Shown in pieces: positions 1 through 6,102 of a stretch of 7,277 bases of DNA. A program made the translations under genes and the position numbers. Within the stretch, counting starts at the first letter, position 1; the number at the start of each line of letters is the position of its first letter. This DNA comes from a bacterium (GTDB lineage: Bacteria > JAJVIF01 > JAGGVT01), in NCBI GenBank assembly GCA_021157815.1, contig JAGGVT010000154.1, forward strand, positions 1 to 7,277. Reading direction: 5' to 3'. Below the pieces are notes generated by a model. The model had not been told where the DNA came from, searched no databases, and saw only the letters and a list, made by a program, of their open reading frames with translations.

Positions 1-1644
1 AACCACTTCCGTTTCCGGAAACTCGGTAACTTTAAAATTCTCCGGAACGAGTTCGAGGATGTAAACCAGCTCATGACCTGTATCCACGGTGTGCGCGAGT
101 TTGATTCGCGCCTTGTCACCCATTGAATGGATTTCGTAATATGCATCATAGAAAAGCTGCTTGCGCTTATCTATTTCAACAGGCCCGAAGACAATGTAAG
201 TTATCCCCTTGTGCAGGGAGAAAATGAGTGTGCGGTTTAAGTCCTCGTTGGGCATGCGATAACCGTGCCTGAACGCGTGGAAGAAAACCTCGGGATGCCG
301 CGCCATGATTGTCGTTTGCATGTTGGAGTTTTCGTTAATCCATTTTCCGGCTGGTATGTATGGATTCACATATCGCGCTTGAGCATCCAGGAGTTTAACT
401 GACTGGTTACATTCCGGTATCAGAACAGTCAGCATCAGAATTGCTAGAAGATAAACACGCCATTTGGCAATCCATCCCAGTTCGGATACTGCAACGATAA
501 ACCATGCAAGAACCAGCATCAGAACAGGAATCAGCGGCAGGAAATAGAGATTTTCAATTTTGATGGCAGGCAGCAGGAAAAACGATGGCCATGCCCAGAA
601 GATGATTCTTTTCAATCCTGATGGCGTTTTAACATCACCCCAATAGTAGAAAACGTAGAATAAAAGCGGGAGAAGGAAGATACTCAGATGAAGAAGGATT
701 TCGATTATCGGATCAAAAACCAATCTAAGGCAATAGAGGAAATTCCCGGCGTATTTCTTTGGCAGGATGCTCAGGTCTGTCAGAAGGTCACGCATTTCAG
801 TTTGCGCGACGTCCTCTAAAAACTGGTATTCAGTGGCGTCCAGATTGAGTTTGAAAAACAAATCCTCGCGGTTTTGGGTCGCTGTGATGTTGCCATCAAG
901 GTAAACATAAACAAACATCGATGGCAGCTTTTCCCCTCTTGCCATTAGCAGCAGATACGGAATTGAGAAAATTACAAAAAACACAACAAGAAACGGAATA
1001 AGAGTGTGAAGTAGCCACGGCTTGAATTGAATTTTTCCCGCTTTAATCCACATAATCCAGATTGGAATGACAACGAGAAGGTACATCATGCCATTGCTGC
1101 GCGCCAGCTGCGACAGTCCGATTACCGCACCGAGCATAAGAGCATCCCGAAGGTTTGGTTTCGACCAGTCGCGCGATTCAAAAACGTAAATTGAAAGAAG
1201 TGTCATCAGGGCGAACAGGTTGTCGCCGCGTATTTCAGCTGATTGCTCAATCAGAAACGGATTAAATATGCAGAATAAAGCCGCGATGATTGAGGGAGTT
1301 GTTTTCAGGAAACGCCGCCCCACCAGGAAAGTTAATGGCGGAATCGCGATGCCTACAAGAAAATTAAGAATCCGTCCTGACAGTGTTATATTCCTGATGA
1401 AGAAATCAAAAAGCAGCGTTAACAACGGGTAAAGGATGAAATAAATACGCTTGGGCACCTCGCCTATAAGTTCCGGATCTCGAATGTAAAGCGCGGTTGA
1501 GAGATAGCTGACACCATCCGCACTGAATTTCTCGGTGACAAGCAGAAGATACAGCCTGGGAATCGCGGCAAGGATAAGCAATGCGATAAGAATCGCTTTA
1601 TCTGATTTGATAAATCTCGCCCACAGTGATTTCATCAATTCCAT
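1..1644 (-). CDS. ArnT/PMT-like (GT39-type, GT-C fold) membrane glycosyltransferase, 3' end outside window
   Basis: Reading the minus strand from the ATG at 1644, the frame is open for 548 codons to the left edge, so the C-terminus is missing. The product is strongly hydrophobic, with about twelve predicted membrane segments (for example residues 17-36, 69-83, 92-109, 210-233 and several near 313-420), then a soluble C-terminal part of at least 110 residues. Family hallmarks are Asp43 in the first external loop (FSADGVSYLS), the usual catalytic acid position of lipid-phosphate-sugar transferases; the segment AEIRGDNLFALM; and a periplasmic-domain stretch PAGKWINENSNMQTTIMARHPEVFF, written here only as the landmarks PAGKWINEN and MARHPEVFF. 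Such enzymes move a sugar from a polyprenyl-phosphate carrier to lipid, glycan or protein at the outer face of the inner membrane; substrate unknown. Starts at 1635 (second Met) or 1698 are possible; the 1698 extension would only translate a palindromic repeat. Family confidence is high, specificity unknown. Confidence 0.
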   Translation of the reverse strand, partial: MELMKSLWARFIKSDKAILIALLILAAIPRLYLLLVTEKFSADGVSYLSTALYIRDPELIGEVPKRIYFILYPLLTLLFDFFIRNITLSGRILNFLVGIAIPPLTFLVGRRFLKTTPSIIAALFCIFNPFLIEQSAEIRGDNLFALMTLLSIYVFESRDWSKPNLRDALMLGAVIGLSQLARSNGMMYLLVVIPIWIMWIKAGKIQFKPWLLHTLIPFLVVFFVIFSIPYLLLMARGEKLPSMFVYVYLDGNITATQNREDLFFKLNLDATEYQFLEDVAQTEMRDLLTDLSILPKKYAGNFLYCLRLVFDPIIEILLHLSIFLLPLLFYVFYYWGDVKTPSGLKRIIFWAWPSFFLLPAIKIENLYFLPLIPVLMLVLAWFIVAVSELGWIAKWRVYLLAILMLTVLIPECNQSVKLLDAQARYVNPYIPAGKWINENSNMQTTIMARHPEVFFHAFRHGYRMPNEDLNRTLIFSLHKGITYIVFGPVEIDKRKQLFYDAYYEIHSMGDKARIKLAHTVDTGHELVYILELVPENFKVTEFPETEVV

Positions 1645-1656
1645 TTTACTATGAAT

Positions 1657-1680
1657 AGCGGAGGGTTTAAACCCTCTGCT
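1657..1680. repeat. Near-perfect 24-bp palindrome before the glycosyltransferase start
   Basis: AGCGGAGGGTTT is followed directly by AAACCCTCTGCT. The arms are complementary except for one position, which forms a G-U pair in one RNA orientation. It ends 12 bp upstream of the ATG at 1644 on the minus strand, so the leader mRNA would carry a stable hairpin beside the initiation region. It abuts the composite inverted repeat that follows and may be part of the same repeat family. It could act as a REP-like element, a translational hairpin or a protein site. Confidence 0.
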
Positions 1681-1683
1681 TGT

Positions 1684-1887
1684 AGCCCGGTTTCTCATGA
1701 GACTGTCTCAGAACCTGGCTTTTTCTGTCATCCTGAGCGAAGCGAAGGCTCTATTCCAGATAATGTAGATTAATTTCATCAGGTTTAATCATCAACACAG
1801 TCGCAAATAGATTCTTCGCTGCGCTCAGAATGACAAACCTTTTTGCTTATAATTGAGTTATGAGGCACTTTAATGGGAAACCGGGCT
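1684..1887. repeat. Nested (double) inverted repeat, MITE/REP-like intergenic element
   Basis: There are two concentric inverted-repeat pairs. The outer arms are 1684-1700 (AGCCCGGTTTCTCATGA) and 1871-1887 (TAATGGGAAACCGGGCT), matching at 15 of 17 positions after reverse complementing. The inner arms are 1726-1747 (beginning TGTCATCCTGAGCGAAGC) and 1814-1835, matching at 20 of 22; similarity continues inward to about 1755 and 1806 (TCTATT in both). A small GAGAC-T-GTCTC palindrome lies at 1699-1709. The core separating the arms is AT-rich and has no coding potential. The inner arm resembles the TGTCATTCTGAGCGAAGCGAAG-type repeat that I recall from intergenic regions of many unrelated bacterial genomes. 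No transposase gene is visible, so if mobile it would move in trans. Confidence 0.
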
Positions 1888-1985
1888 GCAATCTGTCCCT
1901 TTTAAACACTGCATTCGCTAATTAATCTCACGTCCCCTGCATCTAAAAAGATGAGATAAGTTATCTTAATACCCACCGATGCCGT

Positions 1986-2013
1986 TTGAGAAATGGCTCA
2001 AAAATGGTATAAG
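1986..2013 (+). promoter_or_regulatory. Candidate sigma-70 promoter overlapping a TTTGAG/CTCAAA dyad
   Basis: The -35 box TTGAGA (1986-1991) and -10 box TATAAG (2008-2013) are each 5/6 matches, separated by 16 bp; transcription would start near 2020. The inverted repeat TTTGAG-AAATGG-CTCAAA (1985-2002) covers the -35 box, a typical repressor position. A second, weaker candidate lies downstream: TTGACA (2058-2063), 17 bp, TACAAG (2081-2086). Either would leave a pilB leader of more than 200 nt. Confidence 0.
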
Positions 2014-2148
2014 TTTACTGGGGGACAATTTAACATTGGGAATTAACAAAGGTGTTTTTGACAGCCAGGTAATAGTGAGATACAAGTAATATTGGATTTC
2101 AACCAGGAAAAAATACGGGTGATTTATCCCATAGAAGAGTATTTTTGC

Positions 2149-2187
2149 TTCAAAAACGCTTGTTTTTCATTTATACTTACAGGTTCG
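2149..2187 (+). promoter_or_regulatory. Candidate pilB-proximal promoter with AGGTTCG downstream element
   Basis: TTCAAA (2149-2154), a 17-bp spacer and TATACT (2172-2177) form a plausible sigma-70 promoter, followed by AGGTTCG at 2181-2187. Very similar sequence recurs before the next gene (about 4161-4197), which supports a shared function. A perfect TATAAT also lies at 2232-2237 but has no recognisable -35 box. Confidence 0.
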
Positions 2188-2281
2188 AAGATTGTGGAGG
2201 TTATTTCAGCCTGAGCAAATCAGGTTAATTATATAATGATTTATATCTTATTCATTCCTTTCATACCCGTGCGTGAATGAC

Positions 2282-2302
2282 CACCTCAAACGGGTGGAGG
2301 TG
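2282..2302 (+). promoter_or_regulatory. pilB Shine-Dalgarno within a potential SD/anti-SD hairpin
   Basis: The purine-rich GGTGGAGGTG (2293-2302) sits 9 to 11 nt upstream of the ATG at 2312 and is the only good ribosome-binding site near the pilB start. The upstream CACCTC (2282-2287) is the exact reverse complement of GAGGTG (2297-2302), with a 9-nt loop, so the site can be masked in a 6-bp hairpin. This supports 2312 as the start rather than the in-frame GTG at 2273, which has no Shine-Dalgarno. Confidence 0.
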
Positions 2303-2311
2303 CAGGCTTTA

Positions 2312-4129
2312 ATGAGTCCGGCAAAAAGATTTGGAGATATGTTAGTCGAGGAGGGATTAATATCCCTCAGCAAGCTTGATGAAGCGTTGAAAATACAACG
2401 CTCAACGGGCAAACGTCTGGGTGAAGTAATGCAGGACATGGAGATTCTGGTTCAAGACCAGATTCTCGACATTCTGTCCAAGCAGTTGGATGTACCGAAG
2501 ATTGACCTTTTCGAGGAACCGGTTGACCGCGAGGTCGCGGGTTTAATCGACCCTGAACTGATTCAACGCCATAAAACGATTCCAGTTCGCCTTGAAAATA
2601 ATGAGTTAATAGTCGCGATGGTTGATCCGCTTAACCTGATGGCAATTGATGACATTCGTCTTGCAACCGGATATGAGGTCAGACCCCGTATCTGCAGTGA
2701 GCAGGCTTTGGATCGAATTTATCAGGATTTATTCGGCGTTTCACACGAGGCAAAAAAGCATCTTGAGGACTGGAAGAAGATCCAGATGAAGGAAGGCAAC
2801 ACGCTCCGCGACGCGTTAAAGGATGCATCCTCACTGGTTGAAATCGAAGATGCTCCTATCGTACGGTTTGTAGAAGCAATACTCGAGGGCGCTGTTGACC
2901 AGAAAGCATCCGATATTCACCTCGAACCCAAAGAGGACAAGATGCTTGTCAGGTATCGTGTTGACGGTCTTCTCCACAAAGTAATGGACATTCCACGAAC
3001 CGCCATGGCCGCTGTAATCGCGCGTTTGAAAATTCTTGCCGGCCTGGACACATCGGAGAGAAGACGCCCGCAGGATGGCCGTATCGATTTGAAAGTTCGC
3101 TCGCGCGCGTTTGATATTCGATTCTCAACACTTCCAACGCTGTACGGCGAGAAAATCGTTATGAGGCTGCTCGATAAATCGAAAATCTCGTTCAGCCTTG
3201 AACAGCTGGGATTCGAAGAAGACGAGCTCGCAGTCTGGATGGAGATTATTAATCATCCACATGGAATTATTTACCTTACCGGACCTACCGGTTCAGGTAA
3301 ATCGACAACGCTTATCGCATCGCTGGCAAGTGTCGCACGCGAGACAATCAACGTTGTTACTGTAGAGGACCCAATCGAGTATCAGCTGCCTACAATCAAT
3401 CAGGTACAGGTAAACAGAAAAGTTGATTTCTCGTTCACACAGGCTCTCAGAACCATTGTACGCCAGGACCCTGACGTAATCATGGTCGGTGAGACCCGCG
3501 ACAGCGAAACCGCGGATTTGGCTATGAACGCGGCACTTACAGGACACCTTGTTTTCTCGACGCTTCATACAAACGACGCCGCCGGTGGATTTATCCGATT
3601 GCATAACATGGGTATCGAGAGATTCCTTATCGTCGCGTCAGTTCTGGCGATGGTCGCACAGCGCCTCGTTCGTGTTCTTTGTAGAAACTGCAAACAACCG
3701 TATGAACCATCAGAAGCAGAGATGGATATTATCAGGCCTTACCTTCCGACGATTGAGGGCCAGACGCCAAAAAAAATCAAACTATACAAAGCCAAGGGCT
3801 GCGAAATGTGCCACAATCTTGGGTACAGTGGTCGAATGGCGATTTACGAAATCCTTCCCTTGAGCCAGAAAGTTCGTGAGATGTTCATGGCTGACGCATC
3901 AGTACAGGCATTGAAACGGCAGGCTCGTATCGAGGGTATGAACACGCTTTTCGAATCAGGATTGCGTAAAGTATTCAAGGGAGTCACCAGCCTTGAGGAG
4001 CTGCTCAGAGTATCCTCCGCGGCTGAGGACATTGACTCCATGGTTGAAGGCACCGAAGCGGAAGGATACAAGCGTGCGAAACCGCTTCTCGAAGAGCTTC
4101 CTGAAGAACTGGTCAGCGGTATTATTTAG
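2312..4129 (+). CDS. pilB: Type IV pilus extension ATPase PilB (GspE/PilB family)
   Basis: This is the cytoplasmic hexameric ATPase that drives pilin assembly at the inner-membrane platform; 605 residues from the ATG at 2312. The N-terminus carries an MshEN-type tandem motif: two 24-residue units (residues 6-29 and 35-58) of pattern R-[FL]-G-x3-(13 residues)-L-x3-Q, separated by RSTGK, the arrangement known to bind c-di-GMP. The rest of the N-domain runs to about residue 140. The ATPase core has Walker A GPTGSGKST (324-332), an Asp box VTVEDPIEY (349-357), Walker B DPDVIMVGE with Glu394, and a His box TGHLVFSTLHT (410-420). Zinc-type Cys pairs lie at 457/460 and 497/500. An acidic tail of about 38 residues follows the usual end. 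PilB is preferred over GspE because pilT lies downstream and no type II secretion genes are present. An in-frame GTG at 2273 would add 13 residues. The next gene starts 122 bp downstream. Confidence 0.
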   Translation: MSPAKRFGDMLVEEGLISLSKLDEALKIQRSTGKRLGEVMQDMEILVQDQILDILSKQLDVPKIDLFEEPVDREVAGLIDPELIQRHKTIPVRLENNELIVAMVDPLNLMAIDDIRLATGYEVRPRICSEQALDRIYQDLFGVSHEAKKHLEDWKKIQMKEGNTLRDALKDASSLVEIEDAPIVRFVEAILEGAVDQKASDIHLEPKEDKMLVRYRVDGLLHKVMDIPRTAMAAVIARLKILAGLDTSERRRPQDGRIDLKVRSRAFDIRFSTLPTLYGEKIVMRLLDKSKISFSLEQLGFEEDELAVWMEIINHPHGIIYLTGPTGSGKSTTLIASLASVARETINVVTVEDPIEYQLPTINQVQVNRKVDFSFTQALRTIVRQDPDVIMVGETRDSETADLAMNAALTGHLVFSTLHTNDAAGGFIRLHNMGIERFLIVASVLAMVAQRLVRVLCRNCKQPYEPSEAEMDIIRPYLPTIEGQTPKKIKLYKAKGCEMCHNLGYSGRMAIYEILPLSQKVREMFMADASVQALKRQARIEGMNTLFESGLRKVFKGVTSLEELLRVSSAAEDIDSMVEGTEAEGYKRAKPLLEELPEELVSGII

Positions 4130-4139
4130 TTGTTTATCA

Positions 4140-4169
4140 CAGCGTGAAATACGCCAGTGTAAAATACGC
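4140..4169 (+). repeat. Two adjacent 15-bp direct repeats after pilB
   Basis: CAGCGTGAAATACGC (4140-4154) is followed with no gap by CAGTGTAAAATACGC (4155-4169), identical at 13 of 15 positions. The outer ends also form an inverted pair, ACAGCGT (4139-4145) and ACGCTGT (4166-4172), with a 20-nt loop. The unit lies 11 bp after the pilB stop and overlaps the promoter-like module before the next gene. It could be a regulator-binding site or an mRNA processing hairpin. Confidence 0.
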
Positions 4170-4197
4170 TGTTGTTCTTTTATAAACAAAAGGTTCG
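4161..4197 (+). promoter_or_regulatory. Promoter-like module repeated from the pilB upstream region
   Basis: AAAA-ACGCT, TGTTnTTC, TTTATA and AGGTTCG occur in the same order and nearly the same spacing here and at 2151-2187; the distance from ACGCT to the end of GGTTCG is the same in both. TATAAA (4181-4186) would be the -10 box, but no convincing -35 is seen. A weaker relative (GTGTAAA, GCTG, TTTTATA, TTCGGGA) lies at 4718-4749 before pilT. Confidence 0.
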
Positions 4198-4208
4198 GGA
4201 GGGGATTT

Positions 4209-4235
4209 GTGAGATCATTACACAACCGAATTTAA
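4209..4235 (+). other. Possible 8-codon leader ORF with a strong ribosome-binding site
   Basis: GGGAGGGG (4197-4204) stands 4 nt before a GTG at 4209 that opens the micro-ORF MRSLHNRI and a TAA (4233-4235), ending 16 bp before the next start. A dyad TTGTG-N9-CACAA (4207-4225) covers its start. Coding status is uncertain; it may be a translational coupling device or chance. Confidence 0.
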
Positions 4236-4251
4236 AAAGGATGGTAAGTGT

Positions 4252-4695
4252 ATGTACGATCTCCGAGTCCTTATGATTTGGCTGGTTCTTGGATTCCTGC
4301 TTTATCTTATTACGATTAAACCTGAAAAGGCGGCATCGGAAAAAAAGCAAGGCGAGAATCAGTATGAAAGTGACGATATTGCTGGTTTGGACTGGAAAGG
4401 GCCGGTTACACAATCAGATCGCGAGGTTATGAATAAACTTCGCTCGATGCGGTTTATCGATCACATCGACATGACAGTGTTTAAATCAGCAGATTGTCCA
4501 ATGGGATTGCTTCCGGGTGAATTGATTCTTAATCTGGAAGTTATCCCTCTGAGAGTTGAGAACGAAACTCTGATTCTGGCGATGATTGACCCGTTCGATC
4601 TGAAAGCGATTGACATTGTTCGGGAAATAACAGGACATGAGGTCAAACCGGTGATTATCGCTCAAAAAGAGTTCAGGCAGATTATCGGGGATTAA
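4252..4695 (+). CDS. Membrane-anchored protein with a partial MshEN (GspE/PilB N-domain) module
   Basis: A 147-residue protein with no ATPase core. Residues 5-22 (LRVLMIWLVLGFLLYLIT) form one membrane segment, followed by a charged linker (about 23-60) and a C-terminal domain (about 69-147) that matches the second half of the PilB N-domain. From GELI (89-92) to the end it aligns without gaps to the PilB product of this window, with 27 identical residues of 61 by my count, sharing IP-R-EN--LI-AM-DP and AID--R--TG-EV-P. The tandem R-L-G/L/Q c-di-GMP motif of the first half is absent. Spacing is 122 bp from pilB and 126 bp to pilT, all on one strand. I infer a tethered partner or decoy for the PilB docking site on the platform (in type II systems the GspE N-domain docks on GspL); no function is established. 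The start has a modest AAAGGATGG ribosome-binding site. Confidence 0.
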   Translation: MYDLRVLMIWLVLGFLLYLITIKPEKAASEKKQGENQYESDDIAGLDWKGPVTQSDREVMNKLRSMRFIDHIDMTVFKSADCPMGLLPGELILNLEVIPLRVENETLILAMIDPFDLKAIDIVREITGHEVKPVIIAQKEFRQIIGD

Positions 4696-4749
4696 TCTGT
4701 TGTAGGGTAATCATGTTGTGTAAATTCTGCTGGTTTTATATCTTCGGGA

Positions 4750-4778
4750 TTAAAAATGTGAATTATTTATGCTATATT
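4750..4778 (+). promoter_or_regulatory. Candidate internal promoter for pilT
   Basis: TTAAAA (4750-4755, 4/6), a 17-bp spacer and TATATT (4773-4778, 5/6) give a transcription start near 4785 and a leader of about 35 nt. This could let pilT be expressed apart from pilB. There is no terminator between the middle gene and pilT, so co-transcription is also likely. Confidence 0.
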
Positions 4779-4821
4779 TCATATCATAGAATTAATACAG
4801 AAGGCAGGTTAGCGTATCGTG

Positions 4822-5964
4822 ATGGATTATACAATTGTGGACCTCCTTATTGAACTGAGTGAACGTCAGGCATCCGACCTTCACATCACACCTAGAATCC
4901 CTCCCACTCTCAGGGTGCATGGACGTCTGGTCAGGCTCGATTATGAGCCGCTCACTCCAGAGGACACCAGGGGGCTGGCTTTCTCGATTATGCGTGAGGA
5001 CCAGAGAAAAAGCTTTGAGAAAGAAAAGGAAATCGACTTCGGGTATTCCCAGAAAGGTATCGGGCGTTTCCGAGTCAACTGTTTCTGGACAAGGGGCAAT
5101 ATCGCAGTCGCGATGCGTTCCATTCCTGAACGTATTCCGACGATGCAGGAACTTCTTATCCCGGAGATTCTTGCTGATGTCATCCAGGAACCGCGTGGCC
5201 TTGTTCTTGTTACCGGCCCTACTGGAAGCGGCAAGACAACAACTCTGGCATCGATGATTAACGTTATCAACGAAAACTCCGACAAGCATATCATCACAAT
5301 TGAGGACCCGATTGAATATGTCCACGAGCACAAGATGTCGAATGTAAACCAGCGCGAGCTGGGCAACGATACATTGGGATTCAACATCGCTCTTATCAGG
5401 GCGCTGCGTCAGGATCCCGATGTCATTCTGATTGGCGAGATGCGAGACCTTGAAACCATTTCAACTGCGATCACCGCTGCTGAAACCGGACACCTTGTAT
5501 TCGCGACACTGCATACATCCAGCGCGCCGGCTACAATCGACCGAATCATCGACGTTTTCCCGTTTGGGCAGCAGGATCAGATTCGCGCGCAGCTGGCAAA
5601 CGCGCTTCAGTGCGTAATGTGCCAGGCGCTTCTGCCACGCGCGGACGGCGGCGGTCGTATCGCCGCGTTCGAGGTTATGATTAACATTCCGGCTATCAGA
5701 AACCTTATTCGCGAACGCAAGATTTTCCAGATTCACTCGACCATGATGACTCACTCAAAACTCGGAATGACAACTCTCGACCAGTGCCTGCGAGATATGT
5801 ATTTCCGCCGTGAGATAACTCTCGAAACCGCAATGTATACCGCGACCAGCCCATCCAACCTGCAAAGGCTTATCGCCGCCGGTCCAACCGGATTGGGTGG
5901 CGAAGAGGGTGAAGGCGGAGATGAAAGCGCACGAGCATCCGACTCAGGTTCAGACGCCGGATAA
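4822..5964 (+). CDS. pilT: Type IV pilus retraction ATPase PilT
   Basis: This is the cytoplasmic hexameric ATPase that depolymerises pili and powers twitching, retraction and DNA uptake; 380 residues from the ATG at 4822. The adjacent in-frame GTG at 4819 is equally possible; only a weak GAAGGCAGG lies upstream. An N-terminal PAS-like domain (about 1-100) leads into the ATPase core with Walker A GPTGSGKTT (132-140), an Asp box IEDPIEY, Walker B DPDVILIGE with Glu206, and a His box TGHLVFATLHT (222-232). The PilT signature AIRNLIRE (291-298) identifies PilT rather than PilB or GspE, as do the lack of an MshEN domain and of Cys-pair zinc residues. Two oddities: a CVMC pair at 264-267, where family members usually have small residues (LQGVISQ-like), and a Gly/Glu/Ser-rich acidic tail from about residue 355 that extends past the normal end. 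The terminator after it ends the cluster. Confidence 0.
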   Translation: MDYTIVDLLIELSERQASDLHITPRIPPTLRVHGRLVRLDYEPLTPEDTRGLAFSIMREDQRKSFEKEKEIDFGYSQKGIGRFRVNCFWTRGNIAVAMRSIPERIPTMQELLIPEILADVIQEPRGLVLVTGPTGSGKTTTLASMINVINENSDKHIITIEDPIEYVHEHKMSNVNQRELGNDTLGFNIALIRALRQDPDVILIGEMRDLETISTAITAAETGHLVFATLHTSSAPATIDRIIDVFPFGQQDQIRAQLANALQCVMCQALLPRADGGGRIAAFEVMINIPAIRNLIRERKIFQIHSTMMTHSKLGMTTLDQCLRDMYFRREITLETAMYTATSPSNLQRLIAAGPTGLGGEEGEGGDESARASDSGSDAG

Positions 5965-5996
5965 TAGAGTGTGGTTATAAACAATAGACAAAAAAC

Positions 5997-6022
5997 ACGC
6001 CGCAGATGCGGCGTTTTTTTTT
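5997..6022 (+). terminator. Rho-independent terminator after pilT
   Basis: A perfect 7-bp GC-rich stem ACGCCGC / GCGGCGT (5997-6003 and 6008-6014) with an AGAT loop is followed by a run of nine T (6014-6022). It lies 32 bp after the pilT stop. An A-run on the 5' side could give some termination in the other direction too. Confidence 0.
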
Positions 6023-6046
6023 ATGTATGCATTTTTCATAAGTTTA

Positions 6047-6055
6047 TGGTATAAT
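6047..6055 (+). promoter_or_regulatory. Extended -10 promoter of the lipoprotein gene
   Basis: TGGTATAAT is a perfect TGn-TATAAT extended -10 box; no good -35 box is seen, which is usual for this promoter type. Transcription would start near 6062, leaving a leader of about 40 nt. Its place directly after the pilT terminator makes the lipoprotein gene a separate unit. Confidence 0.
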
Positions 6056-6102
6056 AAATATTGGTTTAATCTTATACAGTTGATTTGAAATTGGAGGCTG
6101 AA

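Larger units (their letters stand above)
1891..2272. other. AT-rich divergent intergenic region upstream of pilB
   Basis: No convincing gene or RNA gene is seen here. Contents are a perfect 6-bp dyad AGATAA-G-TTATCT (1954-1966), a dyad TTTGAG-N6-CTCAAA (1985-2002) overlapping a promoter candidate, several promoter-like boxes facing pilB, and a small hairpin CCTGA-GCAAA-TCAGG (2210-2224) just before a perfect TATAAT. I looked for the conserved parts of a GEMM c-di-GMP riboswitch and did not find them. A purine run GTGGAGG at 2194-2200 has no usable start codon behind it. Confidence 0.

Noticed and set aside
1220-1432. Plus-strand frame of 70 codons
   Set aside because: It is a shadow of the minus-strand glycosyltransferase, which has clear family motifs and membrane segments.
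2273-2311. GTG start giving a 13-residue longer PilB
   Set aside because: There is no Shine-Dalgarno before it. The ATG at 2312 has GGTGGAGGTG upstream and gives the normal family N-terminus.
1891-2311. c-di-GMP riboswitch before pilB
   Set aside because: The conserved GEMM blocks were looked for and not found; only short unrelated hairpins are present.
4207-4225. CRP-type operator (TTGTG-N9-CACAA)
   Set aside because: The half-sites and spacing do not fit TGTGA-N6-TCACA. It is kept only as an unexplained dyad overlapping the micro-ORF.
4792-5331. Antisense frame of 179 codons opposite pilT
   Set aside because: It lies wholly inside the well-supported PilT frame, has no ribosome-binding site, and its translation shows no recognisable motif.
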